Positions 12,145 to 23,080 of a DNA stretch of 64,000 nt are shown here, piece by piece (positions within the stretch are counted from its first letter, which is position 1; each line of letters opens with the position of its first letter). Where the stretch lies: positions 4,030,001 to 4,094,000 of the forward strand of contig NZ_AP022620.1 in assembly GCF_010731855.1 (NCBI RefSeq), in the 5' to 3' direction. Source of the DNA: Mycolicibacterium anyangense. GTDB taxonomy: Bacteria > Actinomycetota > Actinomycetes > Mycobacteriales > Mycobacteriaceae. Under the pieces are notes generated by a model that saw nothing but the letters and a program-made list of their open reading frames with translations, was not told the origin of the DNA and ran no database searches. The position numbers were made by a program, and so were the translations under genes.

Positions 12145-13124
12145 CGTTGTGCCCCAATCATCTCGGAGGTATCGGTGCTACCGGCTTCGTGTGCCTCGGC
12201 CAGCCAGCGTTCGGCGTCGATCGCGGCCGAACAGCCGCTGCCGGCGGCGGTGATGGCCTGCCGGTAGGTGCGGTCCACCAGGTCACCGGCGGCGAACACG
12301 CCGTCCAGCGTGGTGGCGGTGGTGCGGCCCTGGACCAGGACGTAGCCGTCCGGGTCGACATCGACGGCGTCGCGAACCAGCGCCGAACGAGGATCGTGCC
12401 CGATGGCGACGAAGACACCGGTCACCGGCAGGGTGGATTCTTCGCCGGTGACCACGTTGCGGATCTTCAGTCCGCTGACGGTGGTGTCACCCTCGACCGC
12501 GACCACAGCGGTGTTGGTCAGGAAGGTGATCTTCTCGTTCTCCCGGGCGCGCTCCAGCATGATCTTGGATGCCCGGAACTCGTCGCGGCGATGCACCAGG
12601 GTGACGCTGCGGGCGAAGCGGGTCAGGAAGGTGGCTTCCTCCATGGCCGAGTCACCGCCGCCGATGACGGCGATGTCCTGATCCTTGAAGAAGAAGCCGT
12701 CACAGGTGGCGCAGGCGCTGACGCCGCGGCCGAGCAGCTCCTGCTCGCCGGGCACGCCTAGGTAGCGGGCCGCGGCACCCATCGCCAGGATGACGGCGCG
12801 GGCGAGGTGCTTCTCGCCGTCGGAGGTCACCACCTCCTTGATCGGGCCGTCCAGCGACACCGCCTCGACGTCCTCCATCCGGAGGTCGGCGCCGAAGCGC
12901 AGGGCTTGTTCGCGCATCTCGTCCATCAGCTCCGGACCGGTGATACCTGACCGGAAGCCGGGGAAGTTCTCCACCTCGGTGGTGGTCATCAGTGCGCCGC
13001 CGAAGGATGTCCCTTCGAAGACCAAGGGCTTGAGCTGGGCGCGCGCGGTGTAGATGGCGGCGGTGTAGCCAGCGGGGCCTGATCCGATGACGATGACGTC
13101 ATGCACGGTAGGGGTGGCGGTCAT
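12141..13124 (-). CDS. trxB: Thioredoxin reductase
   Basis: FAD- and NADPH-dependent enzyme that reduces thioredoxin; 327 residues. The FAD-binding [16 protein letters not shown] motif is at the N-terminus and the redox pair C138-A-T-C141 lies in [10 protein letters not shown]. An NADPH-binding [10 protein letters not shown] follows, and the second FAD contact is [17 protein letters not shown] chose ATG at 13122-13124 ([14 protein letters not shown]). A start 26 codons further upstream would add an arginine-rich stretch of no known homology. Confidence 0.97.
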   Translation of the reverse strand: MTATPTVHDVIVIGSGPAGYTAAIYTARAQLKPLVFEGTSFGGALMTTTEVENFPGFRSGITGPELMDEMREQALRFGADLRMEDVEAVSLDGPIKEVVTSDGEKHLARAVILAMGAAARYLGVPGEQELLGRGVSACATCDGFFFKDQDIAVIGGGDSAMEEATFLTRFARSVTLVHRRDEFRASKIMLERARENEKITFLTNTAVVAVEGDTTVSGLKIRNVVTGEESTLPVTGVFVAIGHDPRSALVRDAVDVDPDGYVLVQGRTTATTLDGVFAAGDLVDRTYRQAITAAGSGCSAAIDAERWLAEAHEAGSTDTSEMIGAQR

Positions 13125-13233
13125 TCCAGCCTTTCTGCTCTGGTCCCGTTGGACAGGCGGGGGCCTGCGACGACGGGACCTCCAGGGCACCTGGTCAAAC
13201 AACAGGGTAGGCCGGGCTGTTCCCGGGCGTGAA

Positions 13234-13749
13234 CTATGGTCGGCGCACGGTCGTGTCGGCGACCAATCCGGTGGTCACCGAACTGCAGGTCGGTGCGACG
13301 GCCAGCACCACGAGGTCCTCGGGTCGCTCGCCGGGTAGCACCAGCACGATGGTCGGCCGGCCGTCGATCTGCAGCGGTTCGGCGCCCAATATCTGCTGGG
13401 TACTCGGGTAGCCGAGGCCGGTCAGGCACGACGCCCGCTTCGCCTCGTCGGCCAGCGGGCCGAAGTCCGGGCTGCGACCGACCAGGGCCACCAGATCGCG
13501 AGACGACAGCGGCACGGTCGGGGTGACGGTGATCAGGTTCGCACTCGTCGGACTGCTGTGGTTGGTGTCATCGCGGCCCAGCAACGCCGTCGTACCCATC
13601 CAGACGGCGGTCAGCACGGCGGCCCCGCCGATCGCCGCGGCGACCAGCCGCCGGTGGTGTCCGGCCGGGCGTGCCGCATGGGCGGCCGACCGGACCGGCG
13701 CGTCGCCCGCAGCCACCGTGTGCGCGGCGTCGGCGGGTTCGGGCTCCAC
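13234..13749 (-). CDS. Probable anti-sigma-M factor (membrane-anchored)
   Basis: Lies immediately downstream of sigM, where mycobacteria encode its anti-sigma factor (Rv3912 position). From GTG at 13747-13749 the product has 171 residues. A short cytosolic N-terminus is followed by one membrane segment ([18 protein letters not shown]). An extracytoplasmic C-terminal domain begins GRDDTNHSS and contains [25 protein letters not shown] and [15 protein letters not shown]. The start is uncertain: the frame stays open for another 74 codons into sigM, giving 245 residues, but that part reads like a shadow of sigM. No zinc-binding HxxxCxxC is visible. Confidence 0.72.
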   Translation of the reverse strand: MEPEPADAAHTVAAGDAPVRSAAHAARPAGHHRRLVAAAIGGAAVLTAVWMGTTALLGRDDTNHSSPTSANLITVTPTVPLSSRDLVALVGRSPDFGPLADEAKRASCLTGLGYPSTQQILGAEPLQIDGRPTIVLVLPGERPEDLVVLAVAPTCSSVTTGLVADTTVRRP

Positions 13750-13766
13750 CGGACCAGTGTGCCGTC

Positions 13767-14291
13767 TCAGGGGGCGAGCAGGACGGCGAGTCGGGCCCGG
13801 GCCCGGGCGCACCGGCTCTTGATCGTGCCTTCGGCGACGCCCAGCAGCGCTGCGGCGTCGGCCACCGAATAGCCCTGCATGTCCACCGCCAGCACGGCCG
13901 CACGCTGCTCGATCGGCAACCGCATCAAGGCGCGGCGTACGACGATCGCGGTGTCTACCTGTCCGGTGCAATCACCGATCGACCCGAACTCCTCGTCCGA
14001 GGCGGGTTCGGTGGGACGCGTTCGGCGCACCCGGTCCAGGCAGGCGTTGACGACGATGCGGTGCAGCCAGCTGCCCACCGCGGCGTCATTCCGGAACGAC
14101 GGTGCCCCGCGGTGGGCGGCCAGCAAGGCGTCCTGCAGGGCGTCGTCGGCGTCCTCGGCGCTGCGGGTCGTCGCACGCGCCAGTCGATACAGCCGGCGGT
14201 GATGGCGGCTGATCAGTTCGGCGAACGCATCCCGGTCACCGCCGACGTGGGCGGTCAGCAGATCGGCGTCGGAGCGGGGAAAGCTGGTCAC
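13767..14291 (-). CDS. sigM: ECF RNA polymerase sigma factor SigM
   Basis: Extracytoplasmic-function sigma factor of 174 residues. Region 2 (residues 10-90) has DAFAELISRHHRRLYRLA, DADDALQDALLAA and GSWLHRIVVNACLDRVRR. Region 4 (about 115-170) has LPIEQRAAVLAVDMQGYSVADAAALLGVAEGTIKSRCARAR, a typical helix-turn-helix. It sits between murJ upstream and the anti-sigma gene downstream, the order used to name sigM in mycobacteria. A cell-envelope stress role is inferred from that context. Confidence 0.93.
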   Translation of the reverse strand: MTSFPRSDADLLTAHVGGDRDAFAELISRHHRRLYRLARATTRSAEDADDALQDALLAAHRGAPSFRNDAAVGSWLHRIVVNACLDRVRRTRPTEPASDEEFGSIGDCTGQVDTAIVVRRALMRLPIEQRAAVLAVDMQGYSVADAAALLGVAEGTIKSRCARARARLAVLLAP

Positions 14292-14347
14292 GGCCGGACG
14301 CTATGGTCGCCGCGCCGGGCGTGCACTTCACCCCTGTGAGTAAGTGC

Positions 14348-17300
14348 TTAGGACGCGGCCTTCACGCTCAGCTGCGAGATCTCTGTGCGGTTCTCGCCGT
14401 TGGTGGTGCCCATCGTCGAAATCCACACCAGCAGGTAGGTCGTCGGTGCCGAGGCGTTGACCTGGATGGTGTTCGGCCCGGTCTTCAACGTGGTCGCCGG
14501 GACCAACACGGTGGTGTCGTCGAGGCTGGCCGGGTTCGCGGTCGACGCCGCGCGGATCTGGACCTGGGTTCCGGTACTCGGCACGGTCAGCGAGACGCTG
14601 CCGACCTTGGTCGGCGCGGACAGCTGCAGCATGAGTCCGACGCCATTCTTGAAGTTCGGGAACGGGGTCGGGTCGGTGTAGGTGTCGGTGGCCCAGCCGG
14701 AACCGGGCGCGCCGGTCAGCGCCAGCCCGGCCTTGTCCGGGTTGTCGGCCCCGCCGGCCGGCGAGAACACGGTGGCCTTGACGGGCGTGACCGCCTCACC
14801 CGAGGCGGTGGGGCTCTGCGAGGTCGACGGGTTGAGGCCCAGCTGGTCGCCCTTGAGGCCGCCGCCGACGTCGCCGAAGATGCTGCTCAACACCGAGGCC
14901 AGGATGATCAGCGCCACCACCAGCACCCCGGCACCGATGCCGACGCCGATCAGCAGATTGCGTTTGCGCCGGGCCTGGGCCTCCGGATCGTCCTCGATGT
15001 CGGAGTGGCCCGCGGCGGGGGTGGACCCACCGACCGGCTCGATCAGCTCAGTGCGGTCAGCCACCGCCGTTGCCTGCTGGAGAAGGTTCAAAAGTGTTGG
15101 GGCACTCCGTATTCCGCCACCGACCTGGACAGAGCGGGCGGCGGCGGCGGAGATCTGGAACGGAATGTCGCGGTTGATCGCGCGGGGCTCGAGTGCCTCA
15201 CCGGCCGGATCGGTGTCGGCGGGCGCCAGTCCGCTGGGGGTTCCGGATTCCGGCAGCGGCCAGCGGTCCACGAGCAGCGCGTAGAGCGTCGCGCCGATAC
15301 CGCGGATGTCGTCCTCCGGGGTGGCACCGGGCATCGTGGACGGGAACGCCAGTGCGACGTCACCGTCGATGCTCACCCGCACCCGGCTGGGATGGTCGAC
15401 GGACAGCGCCACACCGGACTCGTGCGCGGCACCGGCCGCCGCCGCCAGCGATTGCACGGCGCGTGCCCCGCCGATCGGGGACGGCGAGGTGTCGGCGACC
15501 TCCTTGAGCGAGCCGCCCCGGATCCACTCGGAGACCACCAGGCCGCCGGAGCCGGTGGTGGCGACGTCGAGCACGCGGGCCACTCCGGGACGTTCGATGC
15601 GGCTGAGCTTGAGGGTGCGGGCCAGGATCTCCTGGACCTGTTCGGGTGGCAGCGTCCGGTCGGGGTCGACGAACGTCAGCGCCACCTGTCGGTCCAGCGC
15701 GGTGTCCAGGGCCTGCCAGAACTGCAGGCCGGGAGGTCCGCCGTGGGACACCAGCAGGCGGTAGCGTCCGTCGGCGACGCTCGCGCCGGGCATCAGCGGG
15801 GTGGTGTCGTCGGCGCCGGGGTGCTCCATCGCGGGCTCGCGGGGGGCGTCGAAGGCGAGCGGCTCGCGGCTCGGGTCACCGGCGAAGTCGGCGTTCGGCG
15901 GTGTCGGTCCCACTGCCGGCGCCACGGTTCCGACCTGGATGTCCGTGCTGACGTCCGGCTGGAAGTCATCGGCGGACTGGCGCGGAATCTTCGTGGTGGC
16001 ATCACCGGGAGTACCGGTGGGGGGTGTGCCCGAGGGTTCGTCGCTCACCGCCGGTCCTTTCCCCGTCCCTACTCCGGCAACGGGTGCCGAAGGCTCGTAT
16101 CGGAGCGGAGGTTGTCCCGCTCCCGACGAATTGCTGTGCATAGGGTACGTGACGTGGGGATTCGCCGGGGGCCGGTCCAGGGTTGCCGTAGCGGTGGCGG
16201 CAACCGGTGGGGTCCGGGTGATCCGGCGCTTGATCGCGGTCCAGCCGGCAACCGCGTCGGGAACCCGGGCGGCGATCATCACGGCGGCCACGATCGGCAG
16301 CATGATCACGCCGAGCACCGCCAGCCGCAGCAGCGAGCCTGCGCCGCCGCCGTGAGCGGTGAGCTCCCGCAGTCCCAGCAGCCGGTCCACCAGGTAGCCG
16401 ACCAGGCCGGCCAGCAGCGAGGCGGCAATGGTGACCAGGATCGTGCGGATCACGTCGAGGTCCAGCAGCCGGCCGCGGGGTGGGTTGAGTGCCCGACGCA
16501 GCAGCACGTAGCCCAGTGCCGCACCGGCCAGGAAGCCGACCCCGTTGGCGGCACCCAGATAGCCGGCCACCAGTTCGCGGTCGTCGGTCAGATGCGGTGC
16601 CAGTAGCGATCCGGCGATCTTCACCGCGGTAATCGCCACGATGATCAGGATCGGGGTCCAGGGTTGTTCGCGGGCGTAGAACACCCGCAGCTGCAGCAGC
16701 ACCAGTGCGTAGGGCACCAGAGTGAACGCGGACAGGGCGATTGCGATACCGAGGTAGTTCGCGTCGACCGCACCGAACTTGCCGTAGGCGAACAGAGCGC
16801 TGCCCATCGCCGGACCGCCGACGGTCATGAACGCCACGATCGGGATCAGCGTGACCATGGTCAGCCGGGTCGCCAGCGACAGGTCGGCGAGGATCGCGGG
16901 CAGGTCGTCGGCAGCGGCGTTGCGGCTCAGCCGCGGCATCACCACCGTCAGCACCGTGACGCCGATGATGCCGAACGGCAACTGCAACACCAGCCAGGTG
17001 TAGGCGTAGATGGCCGGCCCGGAAGCTGCTGCGGTACTGGCGATCTGGTTGCCGACCACCAGGCCGATCTGGCTGATCAGTACGTAGAGCACCATGGCGG
17101 CGGCCATCGTGCCGAACTTCTTGAGCCGGTCGTCGATACCCCACAACGGGCGCAGGCTGATCCGCTCGGCGCGGATGGCGATCAGCAGCACCGCCGCCTG
17201 GGCGAACACGCCCAGCGTCGTGCCGATACCGAGCACCAGCAGCTTGGCGTTGCCCATCTGAACGGGGTCCACCGACAACGGTCCCGGCACGATCACATAC

Positions 17301-17899
17301 AGCCCGAGGGTGGCGATGGCGACCACGTTGTTCACCACCGGCGCCCAGGCTGGTGGCCCAAAAACGTTGCGGTTGTTCAGGATCGCCATGAACACCGAGG
17401 TCAACCCGTAGAAGATCACCTGGGGCAGAAGCAGATACGCGAATGCGGTGGTCAACGGCTGGTTGACTTGAGGGTCTCGACCGAGCATCAGCCGTACCAG
17501 CAGCGGCGCGGCGGCCACCGAGATGAGGGTGGCCACCAGCAGCAGCGTGGTGGCCAGCGTGACCAGCCGCCGCACGAACGCCTCACCGCCGTCGGGATCG
17601 TCGCGTTCAGCGCGGGCCAGCACCGGCACGAAGATGGCGGTGAAGGTGGCTTCGAGCACCAGTGCGGCGATCAGGTTCGGCAGCTGATTGGCGACGGTGA
17701 ACGAACTGGACAGCGCGGCACCGAGGATCGCGGCCAGCAACACGATCCGGATGAACCCGGTGATGCGGCTGATCAGCGTGGCGAACGCCATCCCCCAGGA
17801 CCGCGAGACCACCGCGGCGTCGGACAGCTCGGCGCGCACCGCGCGGGTGCGGGGGCCGGGCCGGACGTAGGGGACGGGCTTGCGGGCCGGCGGGGTCAT
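14348..17899 (-). CDS. murJ: Lipid II flippase MurJ (MviN) fused to a pseudokinase and extracytoplasmic domain
   Basis: Exports the lipid-linked peptidoglycan precursor. The 1183-residue protein has three parts. Residues about 30-550 are a polytopic MviN/MurJ domain with around 14 membrane segments, beginning SWGMAFATLISRITGFIRIV. A kinase-like domain starts near M703 (MPGASVADGRYRLL). It lacks an HRD/DFG catalytic loop, showing LSVDHPSRVRVSIDGDVAL instead, so it is a pseudokinase. A single membrane helix (about 980-1003) then leads to a discoidin/carbohydrate-binding-like domain. In M. tuberculosis the phosphorylated pseudokinase recruits FhaA. Four-base overlaps link it to the upstream gene. 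Confidence 0.95.
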   Translation of the reverse strand: MTPPARKPVPYVRPGPRTRAVRAELSDAAVVSRSWGMAFATLISRITGFIRIVLLAAILGAALSSSFTVANQLPNLIAALVLEATFTAIFVPVLARAERDDPDGGEAFVRRLVTLATTLLLVATLISVAAAPLLVRLMLGRDPQVNQPLTTAFAYLLLPQVIFYGLTSVFMAILNNRNVFGPPAWAPVVNNVVAIATLGLYVIVPGPLSVDPVQMGNAKLLVLGIGTTLGVFAQAAVLLIAIRAERISLRPLWGIDDRLKKFGTMAAAMVLYVLISQIGLVVGNQIASTAAASGPAIYAYTWLVLQLPFGIIGVTVLTVVMPRLSRNAAADDLPAILADLSLATRLTMVTLIPIVAFMTVGGPAMGSALFAYGKFGAVDANYLGIAIALSAFTLVPYALVLLQLRVFYAREQPWTPILIIVAITAVKIAGSLLAPHLTDDRELVAGYLGAANGVGFLAGAALGYVLLRRALNPPRGRLLDLDVIRTILVTIAASLLAGLVGYLVDRLLGLRELTAHGGGAGSLLRLAVLGVIMLPIVAAVMIAARVPDAVAGWTAIKRRITRTPPVAATATATLDRPPANPHVTYPMHSNSSGAGQPPLRYEPSAPVAGVGTGKGPAVSDEPSGTPPTGTPGDATTKIPRQSADDFQPDVSTDIQVGTVAPAVGPTPPNADFAGDPSREPLAFDAPREPAMEHPGADDTTPLMPGASVADGRYRLLVSHGGPPGLQFWQALDTALDRQVALTFVDPDRTLPPEQVQEILARTLKLSRIERPGVARVLDVATTGSGGLVVSEWIRGGSLKEVADTSPSPIGGARAVQSLAAAAGAAHESGVALSVDHPSRVRVSIDGDVALAFPSTMPGATPEDDIRGIGATLYALLVDRWPLPESGTPSGLAPADTDPAGEALEPRAINRDIPFQISAAAARSVQVGGGIRSAPTLLNLLQQATAVADRTELIEPVGGSTPAAGHSDIEDDPEAQARRKRNLLIGVGIGAGVLVVALIILASVLSSIFGDVGGGLKGDQLGLNPSTSQSPTASGEAVTPVKATVFSPAGGADNPDKAGLALTGAPGSGWATDTYTDPTPFPNFKNGVGLMLQLSAPTKVGSVSLTVPSTGTQVQIRAASTANPASLDDTTVLVPATTLKTGPNTIQVNASAPTTYLLVWISTMGTTNGENRTEISQLSVKAAS

Positions 17900-20250
17900 G
17901 CGTCGTCGCCTTGGGATTCGCCCGGGGAGTCGTGCCGGCGCGGCCGGTCGAGGTCGGCGGGATCGGGCTGGCCGCGGAATCGGTGATAGAGCCGGCGGCC
18001 GACGAGCATCGCCAATACCGCACCACCGGCCAGGGTGATGGCGAACAGCACCTTGCCGTAGGCGTTGGAGTGCACCGACAACCGGACCGGTTCACCCAGG
18101 GCCAGGCCGTCCGGGGTGCGCAACGTGACGTCGACGGCGACCCGCTGGGTGAAGTGCACCTCGATCGGAACGCGCAACGGCAGGTAGCCCGGTGGCACCT
18201 CCTGCTCACCGATGTCGGTGACGGTCATCCCCGGCGGCGCGTCGACCTGAAGCCGGACCCGAATTGGCACCGCAAGATCATTGCGCACCGCCAGCGGCAG
18301 CGGGCTGTGCTCGGTGGCCAGGGTGTAGGAGCCGCCCGGGTTGACGATGGTGACGGCGCGGAAGAAGTCGTCGATGGTCCGGCCCACCACCGCCAGGCGC
18401 TGCCGGGCGAGGTCGTTGCGGGTCTGCGGCGACTCGGTCTGACTCAGCGCGCGCAGCATGTCCTCGCGCAGCGGCGCGGTGTACTGCGGGCCGGTCAGTC
18501 CGGTGCGCGGGTCGGTGGTCAGCGCCGCGGTCAGGCCCCACAATCGGCCGATCTGGCCGGCGATGGTGGACACCACGTCATCGTCGAACCGGCCCCGGGT
18601 GTCGTCGGACGACGCGGGGGCCGGGTTGTCCGCGGGCGCAAGCGCGAGAGCGTCGCTGACCACCGCCGGCAGCGGCCGCGGGACGGCCAGCCCGGAGCGG
18701 ATGGTGGTGGCCAGTGCGGTGAGCATCGCCTGCGCGTCGTCGGGCTGGGGGCTCCACTTCAGCGGCGGAAGCAGGATCTGGGTGCGCGGCTCGGCCGACG
18801 GCTGCAGCGCCCGCCAGAGCATCGAGGCGATCGCGTCCTGGCGCCGCGCCACCGTCGAATCGTGGTTGAGCGGAACGGCCAGTGAGGAGTCGACGTAGGT
18901 GGGCAGGTCCGGGTCGGTTCCCACGCCGGCCAGCGCTGCGCCGACCGCCGGGTCGAACGGTGCCACCGCGACCTGAGGGGACAGCCGGTGCGCGGCGACG
19001 TCGGCGATCATCGGCTCGCCGGTGGCGGAGTCCTGCGCGGCGATGGCGGCGGCCGCGATCGCCACCGTCGGGCCCTGCCCGTTGAGGAGGTCGACGGCAC
19101 CGGCGGTCAGCGGCCCGTCGCCGAGGACCGTGGCGCCGCGGGCCGAGGCGACGCCGAGGATCTGATCGACGATGTCACCGGCGCTCGTGGTGGCCGCGGC
19201 CTGCAGACCCACATCACCGACGCGGTGCAGTGCCGCGAGGTCGGCCTGCGCGTAGGGCGTGGCGGTCACGCACATCCGCTTGGCCAGCCCGCGCAGCTTG
19301 TCCAGCCACACCGCGGCGGCGGCTTGCCCGGTGCCCGGATGCGACGCGGTGCCCAGCCCGCCGGGGCCGTCGGCCACCACGTAGCCGGCGGTCATGGCAT
19401 TGACGGTCACCAGCAGATCGGGATCGATGGCCAGGCACAATGCCCGGCCGGTCTGCCCGTCCGGGTCCACCGCCGGGCTGGTGGCGAATTCCGCGGCCGA
19501 CAGCAGGGTGTCCAGTCGGCCGCCCGCGGCCAGCGAGACGGCCAGGTCGTCGTTCATCAGCCGTACCGGGGTGGTGCCGCCCGGCACTCCGGGGGCCAGT
19601 CGCGGCTTGTCCGCCAGCGGCCACAACATCGTCACCGCAACGGGTTTGGTGGTGTCCGGCGGGACGACGTCGGCCAGCGCGTCACCGCCGCCACCGGCCT
19701 GGTCGGGTGGCACGCCGAGGACCGGCAGCAGGAACCGGGCATCGTCGAGGCGGGCCGGCTCACCGAAGTCGGGGGTGCCGTTGACGTTGACCAGCAGCGG
19801 GTAGACACCTGGCTGATCGATGCCCAGCGACGGCGCCAGCCTGCCCCGGATCGGGTAACTGAAGGTGAATCCGACGGCCTGACCGCGCTGGATCTCCGAG
19901 GCGATATCGGTGAACTCGCCGACGGGCTGGAACTGGTCGGTGCTGCCGTCGAGGGTGGTACGCAGAGCCGACGAGGACGTGACCGCGGCGGCGTGTTCGA
20001 GGCGGGCGACGACGTCGCGTACCGGACGGTCACCGACGTTGGTGATGGTTCCGGTGACGGTGAACGTCGGCTCGCTGGTGGTGGTCACCAGATCGGGGCT
20101 CACAGTGTCGATGCGGACCTGGAGGAAGGGGGTGGCGCCGGGTTCGGCTGCAGCGGAGGGGAGGACGGCACGGGGCGCCACGACGAGGGCGAGCACTGCG
20201 AGCACCGCCAGCAGCCGCAGTGCGCGGGCCACCCGGGCGGGCACGCTCAC
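17896..20250 (-). CDS. DUF6049 secreted, membrane-anchored protein
   Basis: Mycobacterial envelope protein of unknown function that always precedes murJ (Rv3909 position). The 784-residue product has an N-terminal signal segment ([26 protein letters not shown]). A large extracytoplasmic region follows, with an Ig-like [20 protein letters not shown] near the start, and a late stretch [15 protein letters not shown] resembles another beta-sandwich. A C-terminal membrane helix ([18 protein letters not shown]) precedes a short basic tail. It overlaps mutT4 and murJ by four bases each, so the three are co-translated. A role in peptidoglycan export or assembly is inference from linkage. Confidence 0.85.
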   Translation of the reverse strand: MSVPARVARALRLLAVLAVLALVVAPRAVLPSAAAEPGATPFLQVRIDTVSPDLVTTTSEPTFTVTGTITNVGDRPVRDVVARLEHAAAVTSSSALRTTLDGSTDQFQPVGEFTDIASEIQRGQAVGFTFSYPIRGRLAPSLGIDQPGVYPLLVNVNGTPDFGEPARLDDARFLLPVLGVPPDQAGGGGDALADVVPPDTTKPVAVTMLWPLADKPRLAPGVPGGTTPVRLMNDDLAVSLAAGGRLDTLLSAAEFATSPAVDPDGQTGRALCLAIDPDLLVTVNAMTAGYVVADGPGGLGTASHPGTGQAAAAVWLDKLRGLAKRMCVTATPYAQADLAALHRVGDVGLQAAATTSAGDIVDQILGVASARGATVLGDGPLTAGAVDLLNGQGPTVAIAAAAIAAQDSATGEPMIADVAAHRLSPQVAVAPFDPAVGAALAGVGTDPDLPTYVDSSLAVPLNHDSTVARRQDAIASMLWRALQPSAEPRTQILLPPLKWSPQPDDAQAMLTALATTIRSGLAVPRPLPAVVSDALALAPADNPAPASSDDTRGRFDDDVVSTIAGQIGRLWGLTAALTTDPRTGLTGPQYTAPLREDMLRALSQTESPQTRNDLARQRLAVVGRTIDDFFRAVTIVNPGGSYTLATEHSPLPLAVRNDLAVPIRVRLQVDAPPGMTVTDIGEQEVPPGYLPLRVPIEVHFTQRVAVDVTLRTPDGLALGEPVRLSVHSNAYGKVLFAITLAGGAVLAMLVGRRLYHRFRGQPDPADLDRPRRHDSPGESQGDDA

Positions 20251-21044
20251 GTTCCCGGACCGCAGCCGTTCGTCCGCGGGCCGGACTGACGCGGCCCGGC
20301 CTCGTCGGAGCGACGGTTGCGGGTGTGGGAGTGCGTCTGCGGGCGGCGCCGCGGCGCCATGCGGGGCAGCGGCGGCAGGGCGGCCGGGCCGTCGGACTGC
20401 AGCAGGTCGATCAGCTCGCCGGCGACCTCGGCGAGGCGGCGCTCGTCGGCGTAGGCCAGCCGGCGGGGCAGTTCGGCCAGCGGCACCCAGGCGACCTCGG
20501 TGACTTCGACGTCCTCATCGCACAGCTCGCCACCGGAGAACCGCATCAGGTAGTGGTGCACGGTCTTGTGGACGCGCCGGCCCTCGGTGACGAACCAGTA
20601 GTCGATGCTGCCCAGGGCGGCCAGCACATCGCCCTGGATGCCGGTCTCCTCGGCGACTTCGCGGATGGCGGTCTGCTCGGCGGTCTCACCCTGCTCGATG
20701 TGACCCTTGGGCAACGACCACAGCATCCGTCCACGCCGATCCACCCGGCCGATGAGCGCGGCCACCTGAGTTTCGCGCGGGCCGTCGATACCGTCGATGA
20801 CCAGCCCGCCTGCCGATGTCTCGTGCACGGTGCGCAGCCGAGCCGGGGCGCGCCGGTCCTGACGTGGCCGGTTGGCTTTGCCGGGCCGGGGTTTGACGTT
20901 GTCAGCCTGGGTGGCGGGGGAGGGTTCGGCGGTGGTCTGCGGGCTGCTGTCGTCGGCGGCGATCTGCTGTGGCGGGCCGGCAGCGCGACGGCCGCGACGC
21001 CGACCTCGGCGCCGACGTGGTTTGGCCTGTTCGCCGTCCGACAC
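20247..21044 (-). CDS. mutT4: Nudix hydrolase (MutT4-type)
   Basis: Nudix family pyrophosphohydrolase of 265 residues. The Nudix box is intact: [23 protein letters not shown] fits Gx5Ex7REUxEExGU. A basic, low-complexity N-terminus ([11 protein letters not shown]) precedes the domain, and the C-terminal 40 residues are again basic and disordered. GTG at 21042-21044 is chosen because the region upstream overlaps the pcnA promoter. It is the first gene of the envelope operon with DUF6049 and murJ and is divergent from pcnA. Physiological substrate not determinable here. Confidence 0.9.
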   Translation of the reverse strand: MSDGEQAKPRRRRGRRRGRRAAGPPQQIAADDSSPQTTAEPSPATQADNVKPRPGKANRPRQDRRAPARLRTVHETSAGGLVIDGIDGPRETQVAALIGRVDRRGRMLWSLPKGHIEQGETAEQTAIREVAEETGIQGDVLAALGSIDYWFVTEGRRVHKTVHHYLMRFSGGELCDEDVEVTEVAWVPLAELPRRLAYADERRLAEVAGELIDLLQSDGPAALPPLPRMAPRRRPQTHSHTRNRRSDEAGPRQSGPRTNGCGPGT

Positions 21045-21115
21045 CCAAGCGATAGTAGCTGGCACGCGATGGCCGCCCCGCCCGCACTCGCCGGACACGA
21101 TTAGGCTGACCCGAC

Positions 21116-22567
21116 GTGTCACACCCCTCCCAGGACGTCGAGCTCCTCGCCCGCGCCCTTGTCGCGCTCAACGAGCAGGGCGCCCTTCTGCGTGAGCTCG
21201 GCGCGTTGTTCGACGCCGCCGGGCACGAGCTCTACCTCGTCGGGGGCAGCGTCCGGGACGCGATTCTGGGCCGGTTGACCAATGATCTGGACTTCACCAC
21301 CAGCGCCAGGCCCGACCAGATACAGCGGATCGTCCGGTCGTGGGCCGATGCACTGTGGGATACCGGCATCGAGTTCGGCACCGTCGGCGTCGGAAAGTCG
21401 GGTCAGCGGCTGGAGATCACCACTTTTCGCGCCGACAGCTATGACCAGGTGTCGCGCAATCCGCAGGTGCAGTACGGCGACCGGCTCGAGGACGACCTGG
21501 TTCGCCGGGACTTCACTGTCAACGCGATGGCCGTTCGGATCACCGCGGACGGGCCTGGGGACTTCATCGACCCGCTCGGCGGCTTGGCGGCGCTGAGCCA
21601 ACGGGTGCTCGACACCCCGGCGGCCCCGGCCGTGTCCTTCGGCGACGACCCGCTGCGGATGTTGCGTGCGGCCAGATTCGTCTCGCAGCTGGAGTTCGGC
21701 GTCGCCGACCGGGTCCGCCAAGCGATCGTGGAGATGGCTCCCCAGCTGGCACGCATCACCGTCGAACGGGTGGCCGTCGAACTCGACAAGATGCTGCTGG
21801 GTGCCGACCCGCTGGCCGGGATCGACCTGATGGTGCAGACCGGGATGGGTGACGTGGTGCTGCCCGAGATCGGCGGCATGCAGATGGCCATCGACGAACA
21901 CCACCAGCACAAGGACGTCTACCAGCATTCGCTGACCGTGCTGCGGCAGGCGATCGCGCTGGAGGAGCCCGGCCACCCCGACTTGGTGCTGCGCTGGGCG
22001 GCGCTGCTGCATGACATCGGCAAGCCCGCCACCCGCAAGCACGAGTCCGACGGCGGGGTGAGCTTTCATCACCATGAGGTGGTCGGCGCCAAGATGGTCC
22101 GCAAGCGGATGCGGGCGCTGAAGTACTCCAAGCAGATGGTCGACGACGTCTCCCAGCTGGTGTACCTGCATCTGCGGTTCCACGGGTACGGCGACGGCAA
22201 GTGGACGGACTCCGCGGTGCGCCGCTACGTCGCCGACGCCGGTCCGTTGCTGCCCAAGCTGCACAAGCTGGTCCGCGCCGACTGCACCACCCGCAACAAA
22301 CGCCGGGCGGCGCGGTTGCAGGCCAACTACGACGATCTGGAAGCCCGGATCGCCGAGCTGTCGGCCAAGGAAGACCTGGCCAGGGTGCGGCCGGACCTGG
22401 ATGGCAACGAGATCATGGAGCTGCTCGGCATCCCGGCGGGCCCGCAGGTCGGCCAGGCCTGGACCTTCCTCAAGGAGTTGCGGCTGGATCGCGGCCCGCT
22501 CAGCCGCGAGGAGGCCACCGCCGAATTGCTCTCGTGGTGGAACGCCAGGGGCGCAGCCGGCGTCTAA
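21116..22567 (+). CDS. pcnA: CCA-adding tRNA nucleotidyltransferase (PcnA family)
   Basis: Adds or repairs the 3' CCA of tRNAs. The 483-residue protein has a class II polymerase-beta head with [15 protein letters not shown] and the metal-binding [18 protein letters not shown] and the [12 protein letters not shown] helix follow. A C-terminal HD domain contains [18 protein letters not shown]. The GTG start lies 71 bases from the divergent mutT4 start. Annotated as pcnA in mycobacteria, but sequence-wise it is a CCA enzyme rather than a poly(A) polymerase. Confidence 0.94.
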   Translation: MSHPSQDVELLARALVALNEQGALLRELGALFDAAGHELYLVGGSVRDAILGRLTNDLDFTTSARPDQIQRIVRSWADALWDTGIEFGTVGVGKSGQRLEITTFRADSYDQVSRNPQVQYGDRLEDDLVRRDFTVNAMAVRITADGPGDFIDPLGGLAALSQRVLDTPAAPAVSFGDDPLRMLRAARFVSQLEFGVADRVRQAIVEMAPQLARITVERVAVELDKMLLGADPLAGIDLMVQTGMGDVVLPEIGGMQMAIDEHHQHKDVYQHSLTVLRQAIALEEPGHPDLVLRWAALLHDIGKPATRKHESDGGVSFHHHEVVGAKMVRKRMRALKYSKQMVDDVSQLVYLHLRFHGYGDGKWTDSAVRRYVADAGPLLPKLHKLVRADCTTRNKRRAARLQANYDDLEARIAELSAKEDLARVRPDLDGNEIMELLGIPAGPQVGQAWTFLKELRLDRGPLSREEATAELLSWWNARGAAGV

Positions 22568-22573
22568 GCCGGT

Positions 22574-23080
22574 ATGGAGTACTGCTTGGGGCCCGGGGAC
22601 GGCACTGCGGCGATGTTCAGCGGCACCCCCGGTGTCGATGTCGACGGCGATGGTGAATTCGACGGCGTCCGAATCGATGTCGACGGTGACGGACTGTTCG
22701 ACGATGCGTTGGCCGATCTGGACGGCGACGATGTGGCCGACCACGCGCTGCTCGATCTTGACGACGACGGCACCGCAGAGAGCCGCTACACCGACGACGG
22801 TTCGGGCACCTGGACGCTGAGTGGTACGGGTCCGCCCGGCCCGCTGCGGTGGTTCGGCCTCGACGGTGTCGAGCATCTCGGCGGCCCGGCCGATCTCGAC
22901 GGCGACGGCCAACCGGAACGGCTGCTCGACGTCGATCGTGACGGCTTGGCCGATCGGGCGCTGGCCGGTGGCTCTCGTGTCGAGAGCGGATGGGTGGACA
23001 CCGACGGTGACGGCCACTGGGACGTCACGTTGCGCGACTCGAACGGCGACGGCACCGCCGATGACGCGGGCGGGGGCTAG
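22574..23080 (+). CDS. Aspartate-rich EF-hand-like repeat protein
   Basis: A 168-residue acidic protein built from repeats of the DxDxDG calcium-loop type. Copies include [73 protein letters not shown] and DSNGDGTAD. The middle holds [21 protein letters not shown]. It starts six bases after pcnA, so it is probably co-transcribed. There is no signal peptide. It corresponds to the conserved gene after pcnA in mycobacteria (Rv3906c position). Calcium binding is a reasonable prediction; the role is unknown. Confidence 0.85.
   Translation: MEYCLGPGDGTAAMFSGTPGVDVDGDGEFDGVRIDVDGDGLFDDALADLDGDDVADHALLDLDDDGTAESRYTDDGSGTWTLSGTGPPGPLRWFGLDGVEHLGGPADLDGDGQPERLLDVDRDGLADRALAGGSRVESGWVDTDGDGHWDVTLRDSNGDGTADDAGGG

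Noticed and set aside
14303..16606. A 767-residue plus-strand open frame
   Set aside because: Antisense to murJ; its GGG/R/Q-rich composition mirrors the complementary codons and no homology is visible.
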